From the NCBI GenBank assembly GCA_036417435.1, contig CM070903.1, positions 54,102,001 through 54,166,000 on the forward strand: 64,000 nt of DNA, read 5' to 3'. The notes under the pieces are model-generated. The model saw only the letters and a program-made list of their open reading frames with translations. It searched no databases and had not been told where the DNA came from. The stretch comes from Inia geoffrensis (Eukaryota; Chordata; Mammalia; Artiodactyla; Iniidae). Within the stretch, counting starts at the first letter, position 1. Each line of letters begins with the position of its first letter. Shown here one piece after another: positions 24,657-36,737 of the stretch. Position numbers and translations under genes: made by a program.

Positions 24657-26660
24657 AAGGTGGCAGAGGAGTAAGACGTGGAGATCACCTTCTTCCCCAT
24701 AAATACATCAAAAATACATCTACATGTGGAACAACTCCTGTCTACAGAACACCTACTGAACACTAGCAGAACACCTCAGACTTCCCAAAAGACAAGAAAA
24801 TCCCCACGTACCTGGGCAGGGTAAAAGAGAAAAGAAAAAACAGAGACAAAAGAATAGGGATGGCACCCATACCTCTTGGGTGGAGCTGTGAAGGAGGAAA
24901 AGTTTCCACACCCTAGGAAGCCCTTTCACTGGCGGAGATGGGGCGGGGGGAAGCTTTGGAGCCATGAAGAAGAGGGCAGCAACAGGGGTGCGGAGGGTAA
25001 AGCGGAGAGATTCCCACACAGAGGATCGGTGCCAACCAGCACTCACCAGCCTAAAAGGCTCATGTGCTCACCCACTGGGGCGGGTGGGAGCTGGGACCTG
25101 AGGCTCAGGCTTTAGAGGTCACACCCCAGGGAGCGAACTGGGGTTGGCTAGGTGAACACAGCCTGAAGGGGGCTAGTGCGCCACAGCTAGCCGGGATAGA
25201 GTCTGGGCAAAAGTCTGGACCTGCCAGAGAGGAAAGAGACCTTTGTTTAGGGGTGCATAAGAGGGGATTCATTCCCAGTGAACCCACAGAATGCAGAGCA
25301 CTGCCTAAGCGAGCTCCAAAGATAGGCGCGAGCCCTGGCTATCAGCTCAGACCCCAGAAACAGGCATGAAGTGCTAAGGCTGCTGCTGCCACCAAGATTC
25401 CTGTGTGCAAGCGCAGGTCACTATCCACACCCCCTGGGAGACTGTGCAGCATGCAACTGCCAGGGTCCCGAGATCCAGGGGCAACTTCCCTAGGAGAACA
25501 CACGGCGCACCTCAGGCTGTTGAAATGTTATGCCGGCCTCTGGTGCCTCAGGCTCGCCCCGTGTTCCCATTATGACTGCCATACCCCTTCATCCCCCAGG
25601 CCTGAGTGATCAAGAGAGCCAAAATCAGCCCGTGCTTTAACTCCCTCCTTTCTGGGCGGGGAACAGATGGCTGAGGGCGACCAACGTGCAGAGGTGTGGC
25701 CAAAACCAAAGCTGAACCCCAGGAGCTGTGAGAACAAAGTAGAGAAAGGGAAATTTCTCCGTGCAGCCTCAGGAGCAGCAGATTAAATCCCCACAATCAA
25801 CTTGATAAACCCTACATCTGAAGAATACCTGAATAGACAATGAATATTCCCAAAATTGAGGTGGTGGACTCTGTAAGCAACTGTAGACTTTGGGTTTGCC
25901 TTCTGTATCTAATTTGTTTCTGGTTTTATGTTGTCTTAGTATAGTATTTAGAGCTTATTATCATTTGTTGATTTGGTTACTGGTTTGGTTGCTATCTTCC
26001 ATATATATATATATTATTTTTTTCCTTTTTCTCTGTCAGTGTGTGTGTGTGTGTATGCTTCTTTCTGTGATTCTCTGTATAGGTTTGCTTTTACCATTTG
26101 TCCTAGGGTTCTGTCTGTTCATTTTCTTGGTCTTGTTTTTGTTCTGTTTTCTCTCTTCCTTTTCTTCTAAGCTGTGTGACTGGCAGGTCCTTGGTGCTCT
26201 GGTCAGGTGTCAGGCCTGAGTCTTCGAGGTGGGAGGGCCAAGTCCAGGACATTGGAACATCAGAAGCCTTCCAGCACAACGTAATGTCAATCAGCGAGAG
26301 CTCTCCCAGAAATCTTCGTCTCAACACTAAGACCCAGCTCCACCCAAGAGCCAGCAATCTCCAGAACTGGAGGCCCCATGCCAAACTACTAGCAAGACAG
26401 GAACACAATCCAACCCATTTGCAGGGATGCTGCCTAAAGTCATACTCAGTTCACAGATACTCCAAAACATGCCATCAGACACAGCCCTGCCCACCAGAAG
26501 GACAAGCTACAGCCCCACCTACCAGAACACAGGGACCAGTCCTCCCCACCAGGAAGCCTACACAAGCCACTGAAGCAACCTCACCCACTGGGGACAAACA
26601 CCAAAAACAATGGGAAATACAAACCTGCAGCCTGCAAAAAAGGAGACCAGAAACACAGTA
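24657..26660 (+). promoter_or_regulatory. L1 5' UTR (internal promoter region)
   Basis: L1 transcription starts from a promoter inside its own 5' UTR. This roughly 2-kb stretch is richer in G and C than its surroundings and contains no long L1 coding frame. It is the only L1 5' UTR in the window; all other copies are 5'-truncated. Many former CpG positions appear as TG or CA, as expected after long methylation. Present promoter activity cannot be judged from sequence. Confidence 0.7.
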
Positions 26661-26668
26661 AGTTAAAC

Positions 26669-27560
26669 AAAATGAGAAGATAGAGAAATATATAGCAGAT
26701 GAAGCAGCAAGGTAAAAACCCACCTGACCAAACAAAAGAAGAGGAAATACGCAGTTTATCTGAAAAAGAATTCAGAGTAATGATAGAAAAGAAGATCGAA
26801 AACCTCGGTAATAGAATGGAGAAAATACACGAAACGTTTTAACAAGGGCCTAGAAGAACTAAAGAGCAAACAAACAAGGATGAACAACACAATAAATGAA
26901 ATTAAAAATATTTAGAAGGAATCAGTAGCATAATAACTGAGGCAGAAGAACAGATAAGTGATCTGGAAGATAAGATAGTGGAAATAACTGCCACAGAGCA
27001 GAATAAAGAAAAAAGAATGAAAAGAACTGAGGACAGGATCAGAGACATCTGGGACAACATTAAACCCACCAACATTAGAATGACAGGGGTCCCAGAAGGA
27101 GAAAGAAAAAGAAAGGGTCTGAGAAAATATTTGAAGGAATTATAGTTGAAAATTTCCCTAACATGGGAAAGGAAATAGTCAACTCCAGGAAGTGCAGACA
27201 GACCCATACAGGGAAAATCCAAAGAGAAACATGCCAAGACACATATTAATCAAATTATCCAAAATTAAATTCGGAGAATGAATGTTAAAAGCAGCAAGGG
27301 AAAAGCAACACATAACATACAAGGGAAACCCCATAAGGTTAACAGCTGATCTTTCAGCAGAAACTCTGCAAGCCAGAAGGGACTGGCAGGACATATATAA
27401 AGTGATGAAAGGGAAAGGCCTACAACCAAGATTACTCTACCCAGCAAGGATCTCATTTAGATTTGATGGAGAAAATAAAATCCTTACACACAAGCAAAAG
27501 TGAAGAGAATTCAGTGCCACAAAACCAGCTTTACAACAAATGCTCAAGGAACTTCTCTAG
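26669..27560 (+). pseudogene. L1 ORF1p remnant (RNA-binding chaperone)
   Basis: ORF1p is the trimeric RNA-binding protein that coats L1 RNA. The stretch is broken by early stops and frameshifts. A coiled-coil-like, E/K-rich N-terminal half can be followed in pieces from about 26740 to 27150. The C-terminal domain is open at 27282-27503 (73 codons) and contains PIRLTADLSAETLQARRDW and LLYPARISFRFDGE, hallmarks of the ORF1p C-terminal domain. ORF2 starts about 60 bp beyond the ORF1 end. It is non-functional. Confidence 0.85.
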
Positions 27561-27618
27561 GCAGGAAACACAAGAGTAGGAAAAGACATAAAATAACAAA
27601 CCCAAAACAATTAATAAA

Positions 27619-28383
27619 ATGGTAATAAGAACATACATATCTATAATTACCGTAAATGTAAATGGATTAAATGCTCCAACCAAAAGACACAGACTGGCTG
27701 AATGGATACCAAAAAAAGACCCATATATATGCTATCTACAAGAGACCCACTTCAGATCTAGGGACACATACAGACTGAAAGCGAGAGGATGGAAAATGAT
27801 ATTCCATGCAAATGGAAATCAAAAGAACGCTGGAGTAGCAATTCTGATATCAGACAAAATAGACTTTAAGATAAAGACTATTACAAGATACAAAGAAGGA
27901 CACTACATAATGATCAAGGGATCAGTTCAAGAAGAAGATATAACAATTGTAACTATTTATGCACCAAACATAGGAGCACCTCAGTATGTAAGGTAAATGC
28001 TAACAACCATAAAAGGGGAAATCAACAGTAACACAATAACAGTAAGGGACCTTAACACCCCACATTCACCAATGGACAGATCATCCAAAATGAAAATAAA
28101 TAAGGAAACACAAGCTTTAAATGACACATTAAACAAGATGCACTTAATTGATATTAATAGGACATTCCATCCAAAAACAACAGAATACACTTTCTTCTCA
28201 TGTGCTCACGGAACATTCTCCAGGGTAGATCATATCTTGGGTCACAAATCAAGGCTTGGAAAAGTTAAGACAACTGAAATCATATCAAGCATCTTTTCTG
28301 ACCACAATGCTATGAGATTAGAAATCATTTACAGGAAAAAAAACGTAAAAAACAGAAACATATTGAAATCAAAAAGGAAATAA
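27619..28383 (+). pseudogene. L1 ORF2p endonuclease domain, broken
   Basis: This is the N-terminal apurinic-type endonuclease of L1 ORF2p, which nicks target DNA at TTTT/AA-like sites. Codons open from the start at 27619, with NVNGLN near residue 14 and CYLQETHF carrying the catalytic glutamate. An in-frame TAA at 27994-27996, where other copies read CAA, ends the first piece. Translation in the same frame resumes to 28383 with VRDLNTP (usually GDFNTP; the aspartate is kept) and FSDHNAM near the end, which carries the catalytic Asp-His pair. The nonsense change and a frameshift after 28383 inactivate it. Confidence 0.88.
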
Positions 28384-30507
28384 AAAAATACCTATAAACA
28401 AATGACAATGAAAACACGACGACCCAAAACGTATGGGATGCAGCAAAAGCAGTTCTAAGAGGGAAGTTTATAGCTATACAAGCCTACCTCAGGAAATAAG
28501 AAAAATCTCAAATAAACAATCTAACCTTACACCTAAAGGAAACAGAGAAAGAAGAGCAAACAAAACCCAAAGTTAGCAGAAGGAAAGAAATCATAAAGAT
28601 CAGAGCAGAAATAAATAAAATAGAAACAAAGAAAACAATTGCAAAAATCAATAAAACTAAAAGCTGGTTCTTTGAGAAGCTAAACAAAATTGATAAGCCA
28701 TTAATCAGACTCATCAAGAAAAAGAGGGAGAGGACTCAAACTAATAAAATTAGAAATGAAAAAGGAGAAGTTACAACAGACACCACAGAAGCACAAAGCA
28801 TCCTAAGAGACTACTACAAGCAACTCTATGCCAATAAAATGGACAACCTGGAAGAAATGGACAAATTCTTAGAAAGGTATAACCTTCCAAAACTGAACTA
28901 GGAAGAAATAGAAAATATGAACAGACCAATCACAAGGAATGAAATTGAAACTGTGATTAAAAATCTTCCAACAAACAGAAGTCCAGGACCAGATGGCTTC
29001 ACAGGTGGATTCTATCAAACATTTAATGAAGCACTAACACCCATCCTTCTGAAACTCTTCCAAAAAATTGCAGAGGAAGGAACACTCCCAAACTCATTCT
29101 ATGAGGCCACCATCAACCTGATACCAAAACCAGAAAAAGATATCCCCCAAAAAGAAAATTACAGACCAATATCACTGATGAATATAGATGCAAAAATCCT
29201 CAACAAAATATTACAAGCACAATCCAACAACACATTGAAAGGATCATACACCATGATCAACTGAGATTCACTTGATCCCCAGGGATGCAGGGATTCTTCA
29301 ATCAATGTGATACACCATATTAACAAATTGAAGAAGAAAAACCATATGATCATCTTAATACATGCAGAAAAAGCTTTGGAAAAAATTCAGCACCCATTTA
29401 TGATAAAAGCCTTCCAGGAAGTGGGCACAGAGGAACTTACCTCAACATAATAAAGGCCATATTCGACAAACCCACAGCAAACATCATTCTCACTGGTGAA
29501 AAACTGAAAGCATTTCCTCTAAGATCAGGAACGAGACAAGGATGTCCAGTCTTGACACTGTTATTCAACATAGTTTTGGAAGTCCTAGCCACAGCAATCA
29601 GAGAAGAAAAAGAAATAAAAGGAATACAAATTGGAAAAGAAGAAGTTAAACAGTTACTGTTTGCAGATGACATGATACTATACATAGAGGATCCTAAAGA
29701 TGCCAGCAGAAAACTACTAGAGCTACTCAATGAATTTGGTAAAGTTGCAGGATACAAAATTAATACACAGAAATCTCTTGCATTCCTGTACACTAATGAT
29801 GAAAAATATGAAAGAGAAATTAAGGAAACACTCCCATTTACCATTGCAACAAAAAGAATAAAATACCTAGGAATAAACCTACCTAGGGAGACAAAAGACC
29901 TGAATGCAGAAAAAGTATAAGACACTGTTGAAAGAAATTAAAAATGATACCAACAGATGGAGAGATATACCATGTTCTTGGATTGGAAGAATCAATATTG
30001 TGAAAATGACTATACTACCCAAAGCAAGCTACAGATTCAATGCAATCCCTATCAAATTACCAACGGCATTTTTTATGGAACTAGAACAAAAAGTCTTAAA
30101 ATTTGTATGGAGACACAAAAGACCCTGAATAGCCAAAGCAGTCTTGAGGGAAAAAAACAGAGCTGGAGGAATCAGGCTCCCTGACTTCAGCCTATAATAC
30201 AAAGCTACAGTAATCAAGACAAGTATGGTACTGGCACAAAAACAGATATGCAGATCAATGGAACAGGGTAGAAAGGCCAGAGATAAACCCACGCACCTAT
30301 GGTCAACTAAGCTATGATAAAGGTGGCAAGGATATACAACGCAGAAAAGACAGTCTCTTCAATAAGTGGTGCTGGGAAAACTGGACAGGTACATGTAAAA
30401 GAATGAAATGAGAACACTCCCTAACAGCATACACAAAAATAAACTCAAAATGGATTAGAGACCTAAATGTAAGACCGGACACTATAAAACTCTTAGAGGA
30501 AAACACA
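28384..30507 (+). pseudogene. L1 ORF2p reverse transcriptase region, broken
   Basis: The linker and reverse transcriptase continue in several frames. An in-frame TAG at 28899-28901 replaces the CAG expected from related copies. A 115-codon piece (28917-29264) has [19 protein letters not shown] and [10 protein letters not shown]. The next block is frameshifted around 29265-29550. A 122-codon piece (29552-29920) has [10 protein letters not shown] with FADD at 29660-29671 and the [13 protein letters not shown] block. Later C-terminal pieces run to the SINE insertion at 30508. The catalytic aspartates survive, but the frame does not. Confidence 0.88.
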
Positions 30508-30523
30508 GGCAGAACACTCTTTG

Positions 30524-30739
30524 TTTTGTTTTGTTTTTTTGTTTTTTGCAGTACGCGGGTCTCTCACTGTTGTGGCCTCTCCCGTTGCAGAGCACAGGCT
30601 CCGGACGCGCAGGCTCAGCGGCCATGGCTCACGGGCCCAGCCGCTCCATGGCATGTGGGATCCTCCCAGACTGGGGCACAAACCCGTGTCCCCTGCATCG
30701 ACAGGCAGACTCTCAACCACTGCGCCGCCAGGGAAGCCC
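30524..30739 (-). mobile_element. CHR-type SINE inside L1, with TSD
   Basis: A short-form CHR SINE on the minus strand: head at the right (plus-strand GCCAGGGAAGCCC), tail at the left (TTTTGTTTTGTTTTTTTG). A perfect 16-bp target duplication, ggcagaacactctttg, lies at 30508-30523 and 30740-30755. It inserted into ORF2 of the L1 at 24657-31515 and so is younger than that L1. Confidence 0.96.
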
Positions 30740-31557
30740 GGCAGAACACTCTTTGACATAAATTGTAGTAATATCTTTTTGGATCTGTCTCCTAGTAATG
30801 TAAATAAAAAGAAAAATAAACAAATGGGACCTAATTAAACTTAAAAGCTTCTGCATAGCAAAGGAAACCATAAACAAAACAGAAAGACAACCTACAAAAT
30901 GGGACAAAATATTTGCAAATGATGCGGCCAACAAGGGATTAATTTCCAAAATGTACAAACAGCTCATACAGCTCAATACCCACCCCCCCAAAAAAGCAAA
31001 CAACCTAATCAAAACATGATCAGAAGATCTAAATAGACATTTCCACAAAGAAGACATACAGATGGCCAAAAGGCACATGAAAAGATGCTCAACATCACTA
31101 ATTATCAGAGAAATGCAAATCAAAACTACATACAATGAGGTATCACCTCACATCAGTCAGAATGTCCATTATTAAAAAGTCTACAAATAATAAATGCTAG
31201 AGAGGGTGTGGAAAAAAGGGAACCCTCCTACACTGTTGGTGGGAATGTAAATTGGTACAGCTACTATGGAGAAGTTTGGAGGTCCCTTAAAAAACTAAAA
31301 ATAGAGCTACCATATGATCCTGCAATCCCACTCCTGGGCATATATCTGGAGAAAAGCATAATTCAAAAAGACACATGCACCCCAATGTTCATTGCAGCAC
31401 TGTTTACAATAGCCAAGACATGGAAGCAACATGAATGTCCATTGACAGATGAATGAATAAAGAAGGTGTGGTATATATATATATATATATACAATAAAAT
31501 ATTAGCCATAAAAAAATTAACCTTCTTCTGCAACTTAATTTGAAAGTTCATACTGTC

Positions 31558-31611
31558 ATTCATTTTTTGGATAAATCTTTTACTCTTTTATTCATTTTTT
31601 GGATAAATCTT
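31558..31611. repeat. Short tandem duplication, 32-bp period
   Basis: attcattttttggataaatc (plus tt) occurs at 31558-31579 and again at 31590-31611, just past the broken 3' side of the L1. Confidence 0.85.
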
Positions 31612-31619
31612 CACTTCTT

Positions 31620-32300
31620 GCATAAATCTTTTCGACATTAGAGTTTCCCCCTCCTCCTCAAATTTTGGGTATTACAACAATGGCACAGAAATATAAATAG
31701 CCAAATCTTTGTGCATATCTGTGTTACTTCCTTAGAACAAATCCTCATAATAATACAATTGTTACGTCAATGGTTTTTGTACATTTAAAATTTAAAAAAC
31801 TTTAAAAGCTTTCCTAATCCTTGAGAAATTGATCTAAAAAACTGTATCTCTACAGCAGGGTTGGTAATGAGCCTCATGCCACATCCCTGCCAGTACTATC
31901 ATTTGTTTTAAAAACATTATTTTAAAAATATTTGTCTTATTAATATTATTTTTCCATGTTTCCTGATTATTTTTGTACATGAGTGTCATTTTGTGAATGA
32001 CCTATTCCTGTTCTTTCCATGTTTTTAAAACAGTATGTATGATTTTTCTTATTAACTTTCAAACAAATATTTTAAGAGCAATAACAATTTCATCTTATAT
32101 ATTTAACTTTTTCACAATTAGTTGCATGCCTTTACATTTTATTCTATTTGATGTAACAATTTTATTTTTAACTTTATGTAGTCAAATAAATATTTCCTTT
32201 TGTTTTAATGCCATGTATAGAAAATATTTTTCTTACCCAATAATATATAAACACTTAGAAGTATTTTTATTCATTTTTTCTACAATACTGTTTTAATGGC
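31620..32300 (-). mobile_element. Old L1M-type ORF2/3' fragment
   Basis: The reverse-complement signature of old L1ME-type copies can be followed: 'gtgaatgacctattcctgtt', then 'ttttcttattaact', then 'aactttatgtagtcaaataa'. Divergence is high and edges are approximate. A similar scrap may continue at about 32690-32930 ('ttattgtcaatttttcactg'). Confidence 0.5.
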
Positions 32301-33190
32301 TGTATTCTATTTTGTCATGTTTATGTGCTATGGAGTTGCATCACACATGGGGTTTAATTTATAAAATCAACGATTTTTAGAAAGTAAGTCAAAAATTACC
32401 AAGGGTCAAATTTACTCCTGATCACTATTTCTTTGAATGAATACCAGAGGTAGTTGGGTTAAGTTCAGAATGTTCATAAGCCACATTCACCATACAAGAT
32501 GACCCCGCCAAGTGGTGAAGTGGGGGGAAGGGGGACAGAATTCTCTCCCAAATAATATTTTCTCTGGGACCTAAACTTCTGAGGGAGGGCTACGTGTTGA
32601 GCTACATGAACATCACTTCTTAAATAATTTCTCTTTCTGTATTAAAATAAAAACTGATTTAAGTCTAAATAAATGTGCATACAATGGTATTTGAAACTAA
32701 GATGATTTATTTTCATGTTGTATTTAAGTTATTGTCAATTTTTCACTGTCGTATATAATGTTGTGACTTACAATTTTGTACACATTTCTCTTTATACCTT
32801 TACCATTCCTGAAAGTGGGTCAGAGCTTTGAAATATTCTTTAGGATCTTAAATAGTGTATGTTGGCCAACAGGTGTCCAGAAAGATTATAACAATTTACA
32901 TTTATATGAGATGTTTGACAATTTGTCTTAAGGCAGATAGGATTTAGATCATTATAAATGGAAGAAAAAGCACTTTATGCTTAATGAGTAACATGAAGAT
33001 AGACACTGAAATATTGCAATGCAGGAATATTCAGTGAAAGGCAAGCTATCTGATGCATGTAAAGGGCTTTAACTGGTGATGGAATCTGGATTCATGTGCA
33101 AAATTGATAGCTATTTTTCTGTTAATTCTCTATGACTTGATTGGTTACTTACTGCAGTTATAGTAGTTTTTATATTATGCTGTAAAAATC
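32301..33190. other. Mostly unique DNA, possible L1M scrap
   Basis: Apart from the possible old L1M piece around 32690-32930, nothing could be identified. Confidence 0.35.
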
Positions 33191-33194
33191 ACAG

Positions 33195-33320
33195 AGACAA
33201 ATTAATAGACTGTAAATTCCTTGTAGGCAGCCTGTCCTGTGTTAACAGTTGTTTCCAAATTACCTATTATGTGCCTGGCACATAGTGGTGCTCAAAAGTA
33301 TTTATTGAATGAATGAGTTG
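33195..33320 (+). mobile_element. L2 LINE 3' terminus
   Basis: 'gtaaattccttgtaggcag', then 'tgtgcctggcacatagtggt', then 'tatttattgaatgaatga' is the L2 3' end in sense orientation. Confidence 0.8.
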
Positions 33321-33734
33321 GTTTTCCATAAAAATAGGGGAAAAATTAAATGTTAACTCTGTCTTTTGCTTTTGATACTCAATTCCCACAACACTGGTTG
33401 CCTATGTAATTGCTTTGGTAATTAATGACAAGCACAATGTCTTCTGGCATTTTAAAATGTTTTGAATTATTTCTATAACATTATTTAACTTTTCAAGTAA
33501 TTATTTTGTTTCCACATCTTAATTCTAAATATTTTTAGATCAAGAAGGATGTCTATTTTCTTTCAGCATCATTGGTTGTGATTAATAAATGGACTAATTG
33601 ATGATTTAAATATATTCATAAAATGTATAAAGGTAATATTCAAATGGAAGGCAAGAGATCACATGAAAAGTCTACATGAGGACACTAACCTGTTTGCATT
33701 TTTCTCTACATTTAGAACCACAAAAAATAAAAGG

Positions 33735-33900
33735 TCACACAAGTTACTGGCAGTGCCCATAGCTCTGTGGCTCTGTGACTTTGGATCTGTTTCTTTATAT
33801 CTTTTGATGTATATGAAAAATTGGGATAGTAATGTCTATATGGCTATTGCAGATATTAAATGAAACATTAAATGTCATATAGCACCTAGTAATAATAATT
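33735..33900 (+). mobile_element. Diverged MIR SINE
   Basis: The order 'ctctgtgactttggatctgt', then 'gaaaaattgggatagtaatg', then 'gatattaaatgaaa' and 'catatagcacctagtaa' follows MIR in sense orientation. Divergence is high. Confidence 0.5.
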
Positions 33901-36700
33901 AATAAATTGAAATTTATTAAAAGCTCAAAAATAAGGTGGAAACTCTCAGCTTTCTATCCCCATCCACATCCCTGGAGCTCCCAGTGTTCCTAGGATAGAC
34001 TCATTCTGACTTGTAGATCTTGAGGCCATAAGAATATTTCCTTCAGATTGACTTATACCAGTAAAGCCATGGTACCTATTATCTACATACATATATTTAA
34101 ATTTTCTGTTAGTTTGTATATTTCACGGTGGCAGGGATCTAAGAAGGAGAATCGTTCCTCCTTTGCAGGTTATCCTGAAAGAAAACAAATGCATTTTGTT
34201 TGTTGAATAATTAAGTGGTTTGTGTGTGTGTTTCCCACACAGTACTGAGGGCCACAAAATAAAATACCATAAGGAACTTAGATGACCTTGAGGCTAAGCT
34301 ACAATTCTTTGGATTTTGAGTTCCTCCATTCTGTAATTAGGTGTGTCTAGTTCATAGGCCTGTGGCATATTTAGTTTAAGTTTAGTGGTCGCATAAATCT
34401 TAGTGGAATAAATAAAATGGAAATGCAGGGGCTTGAATTCACAAGAGAGTTAATGTGCAGGTTATTTTTTGAGAAAAATGAAGACAGATTTTTATAGTGA
34501 GGATGTGGGCAGTGGACGAATAAAGTAGATGAAAAGTTGCCCTCTATGGCTTTTTTAATTGCTCTTACTCAAATCTTTAAGTAAATACCTCCAGAAATGG
34601 GTATTGATCCTTGCTTACTGAACAGCCAAAGACATTCATCAAAGAGCCATATAGAAGACTAATTTTTATTGTTATATAAACACAGAGAAGTAGGAGTGGA
34701 AGGCTTATATCCATATTAGTGTTTGCCTTTGTATTTGAGAATAATAGAAAAATATTTCCACTTTTCTTTGTATATAAAATGATATATCCTTGCACTTCAA
34801 AAGCCATTTTGTCATAATTAAGGAATATATATATATACACACACAAATGAACAATGTGCATACAGATATGATTATGTGTGGGCAAATATGTGGGTATGTG
34901 TATAAATACTGTGTTTATTATGTTAGTATTATATATTTTACTAATAGAAAAATACAGAAAAGGATAACTGAAATATTTTTTAGCAATCTTTCTGGGTCAG
35001 ATATTGTTCTATTACGTTCTCCTTTATTACTGTTTTTTTCCCTTTGACTTAGGTTGCTGGAGTTCTAGTTAGAATAAATTAGAATAGTTTAAGAATTTCT
35101 TGCTTCACTCTTTACCCAATAAACCAGCGGTCTTGTGAGTTTCCTTCCTCCAAGTTATCATTGCCCTTGGAACCCCTGAGATCTCACGGATACCTCCCTG
35201 TCTCCTGATCTGCTGTCAAGTCAAGACTACCTTAGAAGGTTAAAAAAAACAGTGCAGAAGTAAACTGCAGATTGCCAGCTGCAGAGTGACATGCCTAATG
35301 ATGCCAGAAAATTACAAGAATTAGCAATAAATCTACAATAAGCACACTAAGTACCCAGACAAAATGCTTTTGCATTTAGACGTTCATTCTAGAAAGGTGT
35401 CACACAACTCTTCCAAGACTCCTCATTAAATAAGCAGCAAGAAAGGTAAAAGAAACAAGTCACAGCAGGGGATCACTTAAGAAGATTTCACACTAGGAAA
35501 AGTGTTTAAATTCATGGTACTTGCACACTATTTATGTACTTAAATTGCCATTTTCTAAATTTATCACGATTTCTGTCTTATATCCTTATTTAAACTATTC
35601 AGATTAACCGGGACCCTTTCCTTTTAGGACTTAAGGAATCTCCACCCTTCTCACAACTTTCAGGGTTTGTGTGCCCTTCTCTACTCCTCTGACCTTTTAG
35701 ATTCTTCAACAAAGTAGTTTGCAGTTATAATACATAACAAAGAATATCATAGAAATATGAATTGGGAAACAGGATGTCCCTTCATCTGCATACCTTCCAT
35801 AGTTGCTGTGACAACATGACTCTTAAATTAGATTACTCTTATGAGAAAACCTTTGTCTAAGTTTTAATTATGACCCCACCAAGGCTCCTCCCAAATATGT
35901 GAGGGAAGGAAGAATTGGCAAAGGTAAGGATTCTTTTTCATAAAAAAGCTTATTATTTATTCTGTCATAAAAGTATTATATATTTAGTATGGAAAATATT
36001 GAGTTATAAAAGGAGTAAAATAGTCATACAGAGTATGACTTTTTAATGCATTTTTGTTGTCTTTTTCCCATTTTTCAAATTCAGTATATTTTAGTTATAA
36101 TAATTTTTGTCACTAATTTTAAGTTATAGTGCTTACTCCTGTTACCATAATCTCTCTGTAAGCATTATTTGAGTCACTGACACTTTCAGCCTTTAGCTCT
36201 GATAAATACTGCCATAGATAAATCCTTTAAAGAGTCACAATACACCTGTTGTTTGTCCCAAATAGTGCGCACCTTCTTTAGGAAATCATCTTCCTGCTCT
36301 AACTACCACAATCAGCTGGACAAATGGAGACAGCTATCTTTTGATACTCCTCACTTCTCTGTTCATAGTGATTATTTTAGATAGGAAACCCATGCTGGTG
36401 TGGGCTACGGTAGGTTGGCACAGAAATGGGCACCTGTGTAAAGCTGGGCCATTGAGAACTATTTTTGAGAATTTTTTAGGAATTTTAAAAGAGAGCAATT
36501 CTGTTCCCCTCTGGTAGAGTACATGGGAGGCTCTCAGGTTGCCATCAGTGATTGCATCCTTTAACACCCTTTACAGTACCATTATTATTTTTTCATTTAA
36601 TGTTTTCTTTGCTTAACTTCAACCTTGTCAGAAACGCAAACTGTAACTTCTGTGTTTTTTGTCTGATAAAATTGTGACATTGTTTTATTTTTGGCCACTC
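33901..36700. other. Unique AT-rich DNA, no gene seen
   Basis: About 2.8 kb without a supported exon or recent repeat. Mixed (TA)n and (CA)n runs lie around 34825-34850. Confidence 0.4.
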
Positions 36701-36705
36701 TGAGT

Positions 36706-36737
36706 CAGTTTATTTGGAGTAGTCTCCAAATAAACTG
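36706..36737. repeat. Perfect hairpin, 14-bp arms, 4-nt loop
   Basis: cagtttatttggag (36706-36719), loop tagt, ctccaaataaactg (36724-36737). All 14 positions pair. It does not belong to a repeat family I recognise and no T-run follows to suggest a terminator-like signal. Confidence 0.95.

Larger units (their letters stand above)
24657..31515 (+). mobile_element. Nearly full-length cetartiodactyl L1 LINE
   Basis: The element begins with the L1 5' UTR ('ggtggcagaggagtaagacg', then 'ggagatcacc') and continues through a GC-richer 5' UTR (24657-26660), ORF1 (about 26669-27560), a short spacer, and ORF2 (27619 onward). A CHR SINE (30524-30739) interrupts ORF2. The match stops near 31515, in late ORF2, so the last part of ORF2 and the 3' UTR are missing. 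Length without the SINE and its duplication is about 6.6 kb. No target duplication was found, in line with loss of the 3' end. A (TG)n run lies at about 26040-26054 and a (TA)n run at 31472-31491. Both ORFs carry stop codons and frameshifts, so the copy is dead. Confidence 0.93.

Noticed and set aside
26176..26661. 161-codon open frame
   Set aside because: It lies in the L1 stretch just before ORF1. The Pro/Thr/Gln-rich translation has no domain and the frame is a by-product of L1 5' UTR sequence.
24602..31522. Similar 'ccataaaataaatt' and 'ccataaaaaaatt' at the two ends of the long L1 as a target duplication
   Set aside because: The right-hand text is explained by normal L1 ORF2 sequence ('gccataaaaaa'), so the likeness is probably chance.
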